The notes under the pieces are model-generated. The model was not told the origin of the DNA and ran no database searches. It was given only the letters and a program-made list of their open reading frames with translations. Shown here in pieces: positions 14,518 to 23,138 of a DNA stretch of 64,000 bases. The DNA comes from JAAXXJ01 sp964412455 (GTDB lineage: Bacteria > Nitrospirota > UBA9217): contig CAYPOT010000010.1 in NCBI GenBank assembly GCA_964412455.1, positions 1 through 64,000 of the forward strand. Direction: 5' to 3'. Within the stretch, counting starts at the first letter, position 1, and every line of letters begins with the position of its first letter. The translations under genes and the position numbers were made by a program.

Positions 14518-14960
14518 ACATAACCACCAAATACGGAAAGTATTTCTTAGTCGGCGCTGGAATGATCATCGGGAATTTTCTAGTATCTTTATTACTCGCC
14601 TATATTGCCGGGACCCTATTTGACAGCTTAGAAGCGACACAAGACATCGTCAGATGGAGAGAAACAGGGATTTATCCATTTCCCCATTGGCTGTTATATT
14701 TCATTCCAAGACTCGCGATATGGTCCCTTAAAGCAGAAATTGCATTCGAAATTCTTCAAATGATTCTTTGGGGTTGTAACGGCTATCTAGTTAAACGATA
14801 CTTGCCAGCCATGAGACCTTCGCGATGGTTTTTGGTACCATTAATAATGAATCTGTTTTACTTAGATCCAATTCAAAGTCTGCTCGGATCAGGTAGTGAT
14901 TATATTATGGCCAAGGAGAGTCGGACAAATAACCTGGGGGTCCACAGCGACGCGCCATAA
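14514..14960 (+). CDS. Small integral membrane protein, unknown
   Basis: About 148 aa from a possible CTG start at 14514, which overlaps the TGA of the previous gene and lies seven bases after AAGGGGGA. ATG 14460 (overlapping) or ATG 14562 are alternatives. Three or four hydrophobic helices are visible (around VGAGMIIGNFLVSLLLAYIAG, HWLLYFIPRLAIWSL and FLVPLIMNLFYL). No family is recognised. Its stop lies inside a strong hairpin at 14936-14977. Confidence 0.5.
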   Translation: MNITTKYGKYFLVGAGMIIGNFLVSLLLAYIAGTLFDSLEATQDIVRWRETGIYPFPHWLLYFIPRLAIWSLKAEIAFEILQMILWGCNGYLVKRYLPAMRPSRWFLVPLIMNLFYLDPIQSLLGSGSDYIMAKESRTNNLGVHSDAP

Positions 14961-14977
14961 GGCGGCGCGTGACCCCC
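14936..14977. repeat. Strong GC-rich hairpin at the end of the accessory segment
   Basis: GGGGGTC (14936-14942) pairs with GACCCCC (14971-14977), and ACGCGCC (14950-14956) with GGCGCGT (14964-14970). This leaves a 7-base one-sided bulge and a 7-base loop. There is no T-run after it. The shape is reminiscent of a folded recombination site or mobile-element end, but it lacks attC core motifs. The remaining bases up to 15145 show nothing else. Confidence 0.5.
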
Positions 14978-15145
14978 GTGTGTTCTATGCAATTTACAAC
15001 CAGAAGATTTTGACGGTTTCGCTTTGCTGAAATTGCACTCTTGTAGGTGTAGTCAATAGCTGGCGAGACAAGTGCTCATTAATAAGTTTAGTATGAAATA
15101 TGTATTCGAGATGATCATGATAAGTTTCTGGAGGGCAGGGGAGTA

Positions 15146-16450
15146 ATGTACAATCTGGTCAGTTTCTTCGGCATCTTCATCCTCATGGTCTTTGCCTGGT
15201 CCATTTCATCGAACAGGAAGGTCGTCAACTGGCGCGTGATCATTTGGGGCGTAGCGCTCCAGATGCTCTTTGCGCTTTTTATCTTCGTTATACCCGCCGG
15301 CTCCAAGGTCTTCCTGTTCATCAACGACGTTATCGTAAAGGTGCTGGACAGCGCCATGGCGGGAACCAAGTTCCTTTTCGGCAGGCTGGCGCTCGCGCCG
15401 GGCACGAAAAACGAGTTCGGCGAGGAGTCGCTGGGCTTCATCCTGGCCTTCCAGGCTCTGCCGACCATCGTGTTCTTTGCAAGCCTCATGGGTTTGCTCT
15501 ATTATGTCGGGTTCATGCCGAAGCTCATCGGCCTGTTCTCGAAGCTCTTTACGCGGCTCATGCGAATCAGCGGGGCTGAGTCGCTCTGCGCGGCGAGCAA
15601 TATCTTCGTGGGCATCGAATCCTCGACCACCATCCGGCCTTATCTTGCGAAGATGACCGCCTCGGAGCTCTGCACGGTCCTGACCGCGGGCATGGCAACA
15701 GTGGCGTCAAGCGTGCTGGCGCTTTACGTATTCATCCTCCAAAAGGACTTCCCGACCATCGCAGGCCATCTTGTTTCCGCCTCGATCCTGTCGGCTCTAG
15801 CGGCGATCGTGATGTCAAAGCTCCTGATGCCCGAGACGGGTCAGCCGGTGACGCTCGGGATGGATGTTGCCCCGCACTATGAGCGGGAGTCGACCTTCAT
15901 GGAGGCCATCATCAACGGCGCGAACGCGGGCGTGAAGCTCGTGGTAGGCGTCGCCGCGCTTCTCCTGGCATTGCTCGGCATTACCGCGCTCGTTGATCTT
16001 TTCTTCGGCTATGCGGGAGGGGGGCTGAACAGCGTGACCGGCCTGCACGTGGACTGGTCGCTCAAGGGACTGCTGGGCTATGCGCTCTACCCATTTACGC
16101 TGGTCATCGGCGTGCCGCTGTCAGACGCATGGGAGGTGTCGCGGTTGATAGGAGAGAGGGTCATTATGACCGAGGTGAAGTCTTACCAGGACCTCGCGGG
16201 ACTTATAGCTTCGCAGGGACTTAAAGACCCCCGGTCAGCAGTCGTCGCTACCTACGCTCTCTGCGGTTTCGCCCATATACCGTCGTTGGCGATCTTCGTG
16301 GGCGGCGTGGCAGCCCTTGCGCCGTCCAGAACAGCTGATCTCTCCCGCATCGGCTTCCGGGCGCTGCTGGCGGCGACCCTGGCCTGCCTTATGACCGCGG
16401 CGGTTGCCGGAACATTCTATACGCAGGCGTCGATCCTGCTCGGGAAATAG
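15146..16450 (+). CDS. Concentrative nucleoside transporter (CNT/NupC family)
   Basis: 434 aa polytopic membrane protein. N-terminal helices are followed by the long conserved core: FGEESLGFILAFQALPTIVFFASL, then GAESLCAASNIFVGIESSTTIRP and the MATVASSVLALYV helix. Together these form the nucleoside- and cation-binding region of NupC-type symporters. A GATE-like C-terminal half ends in GFAHIPSLAIFVGG. A GGGGAG ribosome site precedes ATG 15146. It is followed 44 bases later by a small membrane protein. Nucleoside uptake driven by H+ or Na+ is inferred from the family. Confidence 0.9.
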   Translation: MYNLVSFFGIFILMVFAWSISSNRKVVNWRVIIWGVALQMLFALFIFVIPAGSKVFLFINDVIVKVLDSAMAGTKFLFGRLALAPGTKNEFGEESLGFILAFQALPTIVFFASLMGLLYYVGFMPKLIGLFSKLFTRLMRISGAESLCAASNIFVGIESSTTIRPYLAKMTASELCTVLTAGMATVASSVLALYVFILQKDFPTIAGHLVSASILSALAAIVMSKLLMPETGQPVTLGMDVAPHYERESTFMEAIINGANAGVKLVVGVAALLLALLGITALVDLFFGYAGGGLNSVTGLHVDWSLKGLLGYALYPFTLVIGVPLSDAWEVSRLIGERVIMTEVKSYQDLAGLIASQGLKDPRSAVVATYALCGFAHIPSLAIFVGGVAALAPSRTADLSRIGFRALLAATLACLMTAAVAGTFYTQASILLGK

Positions 16451-16493
16451 CTTGAGTTCGTCGTGAACAGCACGATGGGTAGAAGGGGCATGT

Positions 16494-17021
16494 ATGGGAA
16501 GAAAAAACTCTGTATTCGGAACTATCGGGGCTGTCTGGGGCTTGACCGGTATCCTGGCATTGCTGCTGAGCGCCGTGCTCCGTCTCTGGCCTTTGGTCGT
16601 CGATGCCTTTTCCTATCCGCTCACCTGGTACCACCGGGTCGCCCTTCTCGTTATCGCGCTCGGGATGGCCTATTTCGAGGGTTATAAAGGCTTTCAGATG
16701 GCATTCTCGCCGCGTACCGCAGCGCGGGCGCGCTATCTTCTCCATAATCCCAGACCATTGTATATCCTGCTGGCGCCATTATTCTGCATGGGCTATTTTC
16801 ATGCGACAAAACGGAGAAAGGTCACGTCGATCTCTCTCACACTCGGTATCGTACTGCTCATCATCCTGGTTCACTTTGTACCACAGCCCTGGCGGGGAAT
16901 CATAGATCTTGGGGTCGTCGTGGGGCTTGCCTGGGGGATCGTGTCGCTGCTGGCATTCAGTATTCAATCATTAGGTGAGGACACCTATCCTTATTCTCCC
17001 GAAGTGCCGGACGAGGTGTGA
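16494..17021 (+). CDS. Conserved membrane protein, unknown
   Basis: 175 aa with about four membrane helices (residues ~8-25, ~47-62, ~85-100 and two close together at ~112-150) and a short acidic C-terminal tail. I do not recognise the family. AGAAGGGG lies upstream of ATG 16494. It ends three bases before the DUF155 gene, so the two are translationally close and probably work together in or at the membrane. Confidence 0.7.
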   Translation: MGRKNSVFGTIGAVWGLTGILALLLSAVLRLWPLVVDAFSYPLTWYHRVALLVIALGMAYFEGYKGFQMAFSPRTAARARYLLHNPRPLYILLAPLFCMGYFHATKRRKVTSISLTLGIVLLIILVHFVPQPWRGIIDLGVVVGLAWGIVSLLAFSIQSLGEDTYPYSPEVPDEV

Positions 17022-17024
17022 TCC

Positions 17025-18068
17025 ATGGAAAAGACTGAGAGCATGACAACCAAGGAATTGCCCGGAACGCTGGTCGTCTTCCTGATCGGCCAGACCGAGA
17101 TGGACCTGTTCGCCACCACGATTGTGGAGGTCAAAACGCTCAAGAGCGCTCCGTCCTATCCCGACGTGATCCCCAAACAAAAGATCATCAGGCAGGAACG
17201 GCGGACCGTGGGCGGCATGGACGCGGAGCTGCTGGTGAAGGCCTACCTGCCGCAGGCGGTCGTTGTGGAAGCGACGGTGCAGCTGGATGACATTCTCGGT
17301 GACGGGACGCCGGAGATCAAGCGCCGGCTGATCGCGGAATGCGGCGCCGTGCTGGCCGAGTTCCGGTGCGATCCGGAATTCATCGAAGACTACAGCGTCC
17401 ACTGCTTTTCCGGCTACAGCGGAGACCCCGAGGTTTACCTGTCGCTTCACGGCGAGCGGATCGCCCAGTTCCTGAAGAACGAGGCTTCACCCCTGGATGA
17501 GGAGGAGGTCCGCAAGACGCTTGACGTGTCTCTCAAGTACGGCAAGGACGATATTACCGTCATTGACTGGGACGGGGCCTTCATCTTCGATGCGGCCGGC
17601 TCGTTCCAAAGCGACATAGAACTGTTCGAGATCGCCAACCTGCAGCTTCTGAGGTCCCGCAGCCTTTCGAGCTATCTGGACCGGAGGCTGGAGAAGACCC
17701 TCCTGATGCTCCGGGGCAAGGAGCCCTGGCGTCTGCCCGTCCTGCGGTCGCGGGAGGTCCGCAAGGTCCTGCGGGAGATCATCGAGATCCGCACCCAGTC
17801 GCTCCTGGAGTCCGAGGTCGTGGAGCATAACATCAAGTTGATCGGCGACTGGTATTCCGCGAGGCTCTATTCGCTTATCGCCAAGAAGCTCCACCTCGAG
17901 TCCTGGGCCAGGAACATCAAAGAGAAGCTACGCACGCTGGAGGAGGTCTACGCCATGGCGTCGGAGAACTTCAGCATTTCCTACCGGGCGACCATCGAGT
18001 TCGCCATCCTCGCCGGGTGGTTCGTGCTTCTCATCCTGTACGTGGGTGAGTTCATATTGCTCAGGTAG
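17025..18068 (+). CDS. DUF155 / RMD1-YagE family protein
   Basis: 347 aa. The C-terminal half holds the family signature: FEIANLQLLRSRSLSSYLDRRL, then REVRKVLREIIEIRTQSLLESEVVEHN, then KLIGDWYSARLYSLIAKKLHL with LRTLEEVYAMASE. It ends in one membrane helix (IEFAILAGWFVLLILYVGEF). Eukaryotic relatives (RMD1, RMND1) are mitochondrial inner-membrane proteins that support translation; the bacterial role is unknown. Paired with the membrane protein just upstream. Confidence 0.85.
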   Translation: MEKTESMTTKELPGTLVVFLIGQTEMDLFATTIVEVKTLKSAPSYPDVIPKQKIIRQERRTVGGMDAELLVKAYLPQAVVVEATVQLDDILGDGTPEIKRRLIAECGAVLAEFRCDPEFIEDYSVHCFSGYSGDPEVYLSLHGERIAQFLKNEASPLDEEEVRKTLDVSLKYGKDDITVIDWDGAFIFDAAGSFQSDIELFEIANLQLLRSRSLSSYLDRRLEKTLLMLRGKEPWRLPVLRSREVRKVLREIIEIRTQSLLESEVVEHNIKLIGDWYSARLYSLIAKKLHLESWARNIKEKLRTLEEVYAMASENFSISYRATIEFAILAGWFVLLILYVGEFILLR

Positions 18069-18261
18069 AATAGCGCACGGTATTACCATTCCCTACGCTC
18101 CCGATGTATATTGCAACAGGCTCCCTCTCGTCCTCTCTCACGTGTAACCTTTCTTCTCAAACATCAATATAAAAATAAATATAGGTTATTTGTTAATCAT
18201 AATAGCAATTTGACACCGGGACGCTCACGTGTTATCAATAATAGCAACAGGTGCAGACCAC

Positions 18262-18346
18262 CATTCCCGATAAAGCCGGCCCTGATCTCAGTAAAGAGGG
18301 ACGCGGAAAGCAACGGGTCTTTAAAAAGACAGCCGGGCTGCCGAAG
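18262..18346 (+). promoter_or_regulatory. GEMM-I-like (cyclic dinucleotide) riboswitch, divergent
   Basis: The 3' part is very typical of the GEMM-I aptamer: GGGACGC...AAAGC, then CGGGTCTT/AAGAC (P3 hairpin), then AGCCGGGCTGCCGA. The 5' part, ATAAAGCCGGCCC, deviates from the usual GCAAACC box, and P1 pairing is weak. Ligands of this class are c-di-GMP or 3',3'-cGAMP; which applies cannot be decided here. It is followed by a terminator-like hairpin and a CBS-domain gene, the normal layout of a transcription-controlling riboswitch. Confidence 0.6.
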
Positions 18347-18378
18347 GAATCGCCTTTGGTCTGTCCGGCTTTGTTGTT
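18331..18378 (+). terminator. Terminator-like expression platform of the riboswitch
   Basis: AGCCGG (18331-18336) pairs with CCGGCT (18365-18370), and CCGAAGG (18341-18347) with CCTTTGG (18353-18359), followed by TTTGTTGTT. The 5' arm is also the aptamer 3' strand, so ligand binding and termination are mutually exclusive. This predicts an ON switch. Confidence 0.6.
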
Positions 18379-18432
18379 GGATCGAGAATCGTCAAGCGCT
18401 ATGCTGAAAGAAGATGAAAGGAGGAACGCACA

Positions 18433-18900
18433 ATGAATATTGCAAGCACAATAACGGTAAATGACATACTGAGGAAAAAGGGACACGGGTACCTGGGCAT
18501 GCCTCCGGGGGCAACGGCCTATGCGGCACTGGAGGTTATGGCTGACCATAACGTCGGCGCGCTTCTGGTCGTGGATGAAGGGAAGTTGGTAGGTGTTTTT
18601 TCCGAACGCGATTATGCTCGAAAAGTGATCCTTAAGGGCAAATCCTCCCGGTCGACCACCGTGGGAGAGCTTATGAGTTCACCGCCGATCGTAGCGTCGC
18701 CGGAAATTACCCTGCATGACTGCATGGTGCTTATGACCAGCAGCCACATTCGCCATCTTCCCCTCATGGAGATCGATGTGATTGTCGGGGTCGTGAGTCT
18801 TGGTGACGTGGTAGAAACGATCATCCGGCGCCAGGAAGCCACGATCAATCAGCTGGAGAACTATATTTCCGGTGATTTTCCAGCCTACGTAGAAAAGTAA
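18433..18900 (+). CDS. Two-CBS-domain protein under riboswitch control
   Basis: 155 aa consisting of a tandem CBS pair: first domain with AYAALEVMADHNVGALLVVDEGKLVGVFSERDYARKV, second with TLHDCMVLMTSSHIRHLPLMEID and GVVSLGDVVETII. Stand-alone CBS pairs sense adenine nucleotides and regulate partner proteins. AAGGAGGAA lies upstream of ATG 18433. The GEMM-like riboswitch at 18262 would link its level to a cyclic dinucleotide. The partner protein is not evident, because the neighbours on both sides belong to other units. Confidence 0.88.
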   Translation: MNIASTITVNDILRKKGHGYLGMPPGATAYAALEVMADHNVGALLVVDEGKLVGVFSERDYARKVILKGKSSRSTTVGELMSSPPIVASPEITLHDCMVLMTSSHIRHLPLMEIDVIVGVVSLGDVVETIIRRQEATINQLENYISGDFPAYVEK

Positions 18901-19089
18901 TGGCACGTTGAAGCTTCCCGCTGCAAGACTTCGGCGAGCTTAGTCGAGCCGATGCGGGGAAAGCGATCGTTCCTGGATTCACCTGTCGGCGTGACAGGGG
19001 CTTTTGGACCTGCAGGGAAAGGTCGGTGGAGGCGGGATTTTAGAGCCTTGGGGAAATCTCACATTAGCAGTTTGCTAAAGTCTCAAAGC

Positions 19090-19179
19090 GTCACGGCGAG
19101 GAGCGTTTGTCGCGACGCGGCAATCTCGAACTTGTCAATTATGTTAAAACCGAGATTGCTTCGCTTCGCTCGCAAAGAC
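19090..19179. repeat. Palindromic GCAATCTCG / CGAGATTGC repeat element
   Basis: GGCGAGGAGCG...GGCAATCTCG (19095-19128) is mirrored by CGAGATTGCTTCGCTTCGCT (19151-19170) and its continuation. This is a common bacterial intergenic inverted-repeat type, lying between convergent genes. The remainder of 18901-19221 also contains an imperfect GAGC..TCGAGC repeat but no gene. Confidence 0.65.
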
Positions 19180-19221
19180 GGCAAAAGGGTTATATTAGTG
19201 ACCTGTTATGAGTGCAGCCCC

Positions 19222-19848
19222 TCAGCAGAAGTTCTGTGTAATGTATATCTTGTCATCCGGTGAAAGGAAGACACCGATACCCTCGCTCCGCCAGTGCGGA
19301 GTAAGGATGTTCTTCCGGTGACCGGGGCTGTCCATCCAGCCCTGCACCGTTGTTCCCGCGATCTGCTCTTCGGAGTTCCAGTCATAGTACGCATTCCCGT
19401 TCACCGTGGTGACCGAGTTAAAACGGATGTTCAAAAAGATGTTTTCCGCGCCCCCATGGACCGTATTGCCGATGCGCAGGGAACAGGTGTAGCCTCCCTG
19501 CCGGTACCGGAATGAAAAATCATGACCTTCGGGAGAATCGTGGCTGAAATAGCGGCCGGATGCCATATCCTTGCTGTGACCGCGGGCGATCCTGGCAAGC
19601 GCATCGTTCGCGGCGAGCGGGGAGAGGCCCTGTTTTACACGTTCACGGTTGATGAGCGTGTGGATCCTTCTTTCCAGGTCATTTGCGCGGAGAACGGGTT
19701 TTGGCCGATGTACGAGGGGCCCGTCCTGGCGGCCTGCTGAACGGGGAGCGATGCAGGATATGGTGATTATCGAGAAAGCGGCCATGGCAAGCGCGATCAG
19801 TACCGCTGGCGTACGTGAGAGAACGTTCCCGGGACGTGAAGGTCGCAT
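19222..19848 (-). CDS. CAP/SCP-domain lipoprotein
   Basis: 208 aa. A hydrophobic N-terminal segment ends in ITISC, a plausible lipobox, so the protein is probably anchored at the cell envelope. The rest is a CAP (cysteine-rich secretory protein) domain: INRERVKQGLSPLAANDALARIARGHSKDM, YFSHDSPEG, GGAENIF and GWMDSPGHRKNIL with WRSEGIGV. Bacterial CAP proteins are extracellular with poorly known roles. Reads toward the riboswitch gene (convergent) and has its own promoter at 19869-19897. Confidence 0.88.
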   Translation of the reverse strand: MRPSRPGNVLSRTPAVLIALAMAAFSIITISCIAPRSAGRQDGPLVHRPKPVLRANDLERRIHTLINRERVKQGLSPLAANDALARIARGHSKDMASGRYFSHDSPEGHDFSFRYRQGGYTCSLRIGNTVHGGAENIFLNIRFNSVTTVNGNAYYDWNSEEQIAGTTVQGWMDSPGHRKNILTPHWRSEGIGVFLSPDDKIYITQNFC

Positions 19849-19868
19849 GATTTTCCCTTTCAGTTAGA

Positions 19869-19897
19869 TACATAAACTGGAAAACAGCCTTTGACAA
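19869..19897 (-). promoter_or_regulatory. Sigma-70 promoter of the CAP-domain gene
   Basis: On the minus strand TTGTCA (19892-19897), 17-base spacer, TATGTA (19869-19874), followed by an AAGGGAAA ribosome site before the ATG. The rest of 19898-20199 holds nothing I can assign. Confidence 0.55.
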
Positions 19898-20199
19898 GTA
19901 TCAAATCTGCTAAGAACCGGATAAAAGCGGATTATTCACAGGGAAGGAGTTTCACCCTGTTAGTAAGGGCCTGATTCTTGATATTTATCCGCCCTTATCG
20001 GATGTTAATCCTGTTTTTCAGCGTCCGGCGGCTTTTATGTGTATGTAGCCGCTGGTGGACGACGCATTGGGACAATGCGCTCTCTGTTTGATAGTAACCG
20101 GTTTTTCCGCGTCCGTCAACCTGGATGGCGTGTGGAGTGCAGCTTTTTTAAAATAAGAGGGAACGACGAGAAAGCGGTAGGGGAGAAAAAGAGGTAATA

Positions 20200-20226
20200 C
20201 CACGCCGCCAAAGGGCGGCGGCGTGG
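20200..20226 (-). terminator. Terminator of rpmB
   Basis: A perfect 10-bp stem, CCACGCCGCC with GGCGGCGTGG, lies 14 bases after the rpmB stop. On the minus strand it is followed by a T-rich stretch (TATTACCTCTTTTTC). Confidence 0.7.
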
Positions 20227-20239
20227 ATAATGGACGGAT

Positions 20240-20434
20240 CTAGCTGACCTTCTTGACCTTGCCGGAACGGATACAGCGGGTGCAGACGCGCATCCGAACG
20301 TGACCACCGCTCGGACTCAATGTCTTGACGCTCTGAATGTTGGGCTTGGACATTTTTTTGGACCTATTGTTCGCATGGCTCACCTTGTTGCCGCTGAGCG
20401 CGCCTTTACCGCAAATTTGACATTTACCTGCCAC
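20240..20434 (-). CDS. rpmB: 50S ribosomal protein L28
   Basis: 64 aa, normal length. It starts VAGKCQICGKG and ends CTRCIRSGKVKKVS; CQIC and CTRC are the zinc-binding (C+) form. Core SHANNRSKKMSKPNIQ is typical. GTG is the start, seven bases after AGGAGGG; an upstream frame extension (to 20533) is not part of L28. Divergent from recG, as in many genomes. Confidence 0.95.
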   Translation of the reverse strand: MAGKCQICGKGALSGNKVSHANNRSKKMSKPNIQSVKTLSPSGGHVRMRVCTRCIRSGKVKKVS

Positions 20435-20481
20435 GGGGAAGCCCTCCTGAACTTGAAAATGATTGCTTAAAAAGCAGGCGT

Positions 20482-20510
20482 ATGCTACCATAAGCCTTCG
20501 TAGCATGCAA
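20482..20510 (-). promoter_or_regulatory. rpmB promoter overlapping an inverted repeat
   Basis: Minus strand TTGCAT (20505-20510), 17-base spacer, TAGCAT (20482-20487). The -35 and -10 lie in the two arms of a palindrome (TATGCTAC / GTAGCATG), so a dimeric regulator or hairpin could affect it. Confidence 0.55.
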
Positions 20511-20541
20511 GGGATAAATTCAATAAAAAACAAAGAAATTC

Positions 20542-22989
20542 ATGAGTCCTGAAGATCTCAAGACCATTCTGGAGAGGTTGAAGAAACCGCTTAGTTTCGC
20601 CTCCCGCGATGATTTTGCCCACCTGAAAAGCCTTGCCGACCTGGAACCTTTCGTCCACGCACAAGTTGAGGAACTGAGGCGCCTGTCGAATGACAGGGGC
20701 AGCATAACAGAACTGGAAGGTCTTTTTTCCGGGTTTGACGGTCTTACGGCTGACCGGAAACGGACGAATATCCTGAGGGCCGTTGAGATCATTGCCCGGT
20801 TCGGGCTGGAAGAGGCGGGAATGACCTGTTCGCCTGAAAATATCCCGGACCCTGTCAGAAGACCGGCATCGGAATCGCCCAGTGTGCGTCTCGATACCCC
20901 GGTTCAGTACTGCAAGGGCATCGGCCCCAGGAAGGCGGAACTGCTCGGGAAACTGGGCATTGCAACGGTTGAGGACGCTCTGTTCACCCTGCCCTGGAGA
21001 TACGAAGACCGGGGAAACCTGAAGAAGATCTCCCGCCTTGCCTATGGAGCCTATGAAACGGTGAGCGGAGAGGTCGTTTCCGCCGAAGTCGTCCAGACCA
21101 GACGGCAGCGGGTGAAGGTCTTTGAACTGGTCATCACCGACAAGACCGGGATCCTCGTGGGCTCTTGGTTCAACCAGCCGTTCATGCAAAAGACGTTCAG
21201 GGCGGGCCAGCAGGTGATCCTCTCCGGCATCATCAAGAACAATCCTTACAAGGGCGGCCGGCCGCAGATGGACAACCCTGACTACGAGATCCTTGAGGCC
21301 GATGATCCGGAAAGTCTGTTGATCCATACCGGTAGAACTGTTCCGATCTACCGGGCCACGGCAGGCCTGTCGGTTCGGGCCATCCGAAGTTTCATGAAGG
21401 CCATCATTGATTCCTGCGCGGGGTCCCTCTCGGAAGCTCTCCCTGAATATCTGGCACGAAAGTACTCTCTTATGCCCGTCCGTGAGGCGGTTTCCGAGGC
21501 CCATTTCCCCACGCGGGAGCAGGACATCGATGTCCTGAACCGCGTCATGAGCGCGGCCCACCGCCGGCTCAGCTTTGAGGAGCTGTTCATTCTCGAACTG
21601 GGCCTGTCGCTCAGGAAGAAGGGCGTGACCACGGAGAAGAAAGGCATAAGCTTCCGCCGGCCCGTAAAGCTCGAAGCGGAGCTCAGGACACAGCTCCCCT
21701 TCAGACTGACCGCAGCCCAGGAGCGTGTCATCGTGGAGATCACGAAGGACATGGCCGCGGAGCATCCCATGAACCGTCTGGTCCAGGGCGATGTGGGGTG
21801 CGGAAAGACCGTCGTAGCCCTTATGGCCGCCCTGGTGGCCGTGGAGAACGGATACCAGGCCTGTCTCATGGCGCCCACGGAGATCCTTGCCGAGCAGCAC
21901 CTCAGGAACATCGCGACCCTTGCCGGGCCGCTTGGTATTACCGTTGTGCTCCTGACCGGGAGCCTCAGGAAGAAGGCAAAAGAGTCGGTCATGGCCGGTA
22001 TCTCCTCCGGCGCCTCGCAGATCGTGATCGGGACCCATGCCCTGATCGAAGAAGGGGTGCTGTTCAACAAGCTCGGTCTGGCGATCATCGACGAACAGCA
22101 CCGGTTCGGGGTGATGCAGCGCTCCACGCTCAAGGCCAAGGGGTATGAGCCCGACGTGCTGATCATGACCGCCACGCCCATCCCGCGCACCCTCGCGCTC
22201 ACCGTGTACGGCGACCTCGATGTGTCAGTGATCGACGAGATGCCGCCCGGCAGGAACCAGATCATCACCAGGCTTTATTTCGAAAGCCGTCGGCGCGAGG
22301 CGTATCAGCTCATGGAGAAAGAGATCGGATCGGGACGACAGGTCTATGTGGTCTATCCCCTGGTAAAGGAATCGGAGAAGAGCGACCTTAAAGCCGCGAC
22401 CGAGATGGCGGTCCATATGCAGAACGATATTTTCCCCGGCTGGAAGATAGGCCTTGTGCACGGAAAGATGAAGGGCGTCGAGAAAGAGGCAGTGATGGCG
22501 GCTTTCAAATCCGGCACGGTCCACATCCTGGTATCAACAACGGTCATCGAAGTCGGCGTGGACGTGCCGAACGCATCGGTCATGGTCATCGAACACCCTG
22601 AACGCTTCGGCCTTGCCCAGCTCCATCAGCTCAGGGGCAGGGTGGGAAGAGATTCCCACCAGTCCTACTGTGTTCTGATGGGACCGCGGATGTTCACCGA
22701 TGAGACCCGTGACCGCCTGAACACCTTTGTCCGGACGAACGACGGGTTCAGGATCGCCGAAGAAGATCTGCGCCTCCGGGGGCCCGGCGAGTTCTTCGGC
22801 ACGCGGCAGTCAGGCCTGCCGGACCTCAGGGCGGCGAACATCATTCGAGATTCCGATCTTCTCGAAAAAGCTCGGACCGAGGCGTTCGATCTGATCTCGC
22901 GGGACCCTGAACTTGCCGCCTATCCCGATCTGCGGGAGCTGGTCCGAAGAAAATGGCAGGGCAAACTCGGCTTGGTAACGGTAAGTTGA
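20542..22989 (+). CDS. recG: ATP-dependent DNA helicase RecG
   Basis: 815 aa. RecG reverses stalled replication forks and moves Holliday junctions. An N-terminal extension precedes the wedge (OB) domain. The helicase core has QGDVGCGKTVVAL (Walker A), IIDEQHRFG (DEQH box), MTATPIPRTLALT, and STTVIEVGVDVPNA with the HQLRGRVGR motif VI. The C-terminal segment RGPGEFFGTRQSG is diagnostic of RecG. Starts at ATG 20542, divergent from rpmB; the ribosome site is weak. Confidence 0.96.
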   Translation: MSPEDLKTILERLKKPLSFASRDDFAHLKSLADLEPFVHAQVEELRRLSNDRGSITELEGLFSGFDGLTADRKRTNILRAVEIIARFGLEEAGMTCSPENIPDPVRRPASESPSVRLDTPVQYCKGIGPRKAELLGKLGIATVEDALFTLPWRYEDRGNLKKISRLAYGAYETVSGEVVSAEVVQTRRQRVKVFELVITDKTGILVGSWFNQPFMQKTFRAGQQVILSGIIKNNPYKGGRPQMDNPDYEILEADDPESLLIHTGRTVPIYRATAGLSVRAIRSFMKAIIDSCAGSLSEALPEYLARKYSLMPVREAVSEAHFPTREQDIDVLNRVMSAAHRRLSFEELFILELGLSLRKKGVTTEKKGISFRRPVKLEAELRTQLPFRLTAAQERVIVEITKDMAAEHPMNRLVQGDVGCGKTVVALMAALVAVENGYQACLMAPTEILAEQHLRNIATLAGPLGITVVLLTGSLRKKAKESVMAGISSGASQIVIGTHALIEEGVLFNKLGLAIIDEQHRFGVMQRSTLKAKGYEPDVLIMTATPIPRTLALTVYGDLDVSVIDEMPPGRNQIITRLYFESRRREAYQLMEKEIGSGRQVYVVYPLVKESEKSDLKAATEMAVHMQNDIFPGWKIGLVHGKMKGVEKEAVMAAFKSGTVHILVSTTVIEVGVDVPNASVMVIEHPERFGLAQLHQLRGRVGRDSHQSYCVLMGPRMFTDETRDRLNTFVRTNDGFRIAEEDLRLRGPGEFFGTRQSGLPDLRAANIIRDSDLLEKARTEAFDLISRDPELAAYPDLRELVRRKWQGKLGLVTVS

Positions 22990-23086
22990 TATTTGAGAGG
23001 TATTCTGATACAGTAAGAACAACTCATCGACTGATACGAAATAAAATCTTTGAATCGCCAAGACGCGAAGGTTTTGAATGGTGTTG

Positions 23087-23108
23087 GGGCGGCCCTGCGT
23101 GGCCGCCC
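23087..23108. terminator. GC-rich hairpin downstream of recG
   Basis: GGGCGGCC, six-base loop, GGCCGCCC. A perfect 8-bp stem ~100 bases after the recG stop, without a T-tract. Possible terminator or transcript end stabiliser. Confidence 0.45.
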
Positions 23109-23138
23109 TGATCAGGGTAACCACATAGTTAGTTACGA

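Noticed and set aside
18901..18930. Possible sigma-54 promoter beginning TGGCAC
   Set aside because: The -12 TTGC element is not at the required distance, and the site lies at the end of a gene with no target downstream.
19090..19200. CRISPR-like repeats
   Set aside because: Only one inverted repeat pair without regular spacers; no cas genes and no array anywhere in the window.
20485..22101. 538-codon minus-strand frame opposite recG
   Set aside because: Antisense shadow of recG with no recognisable protein features.
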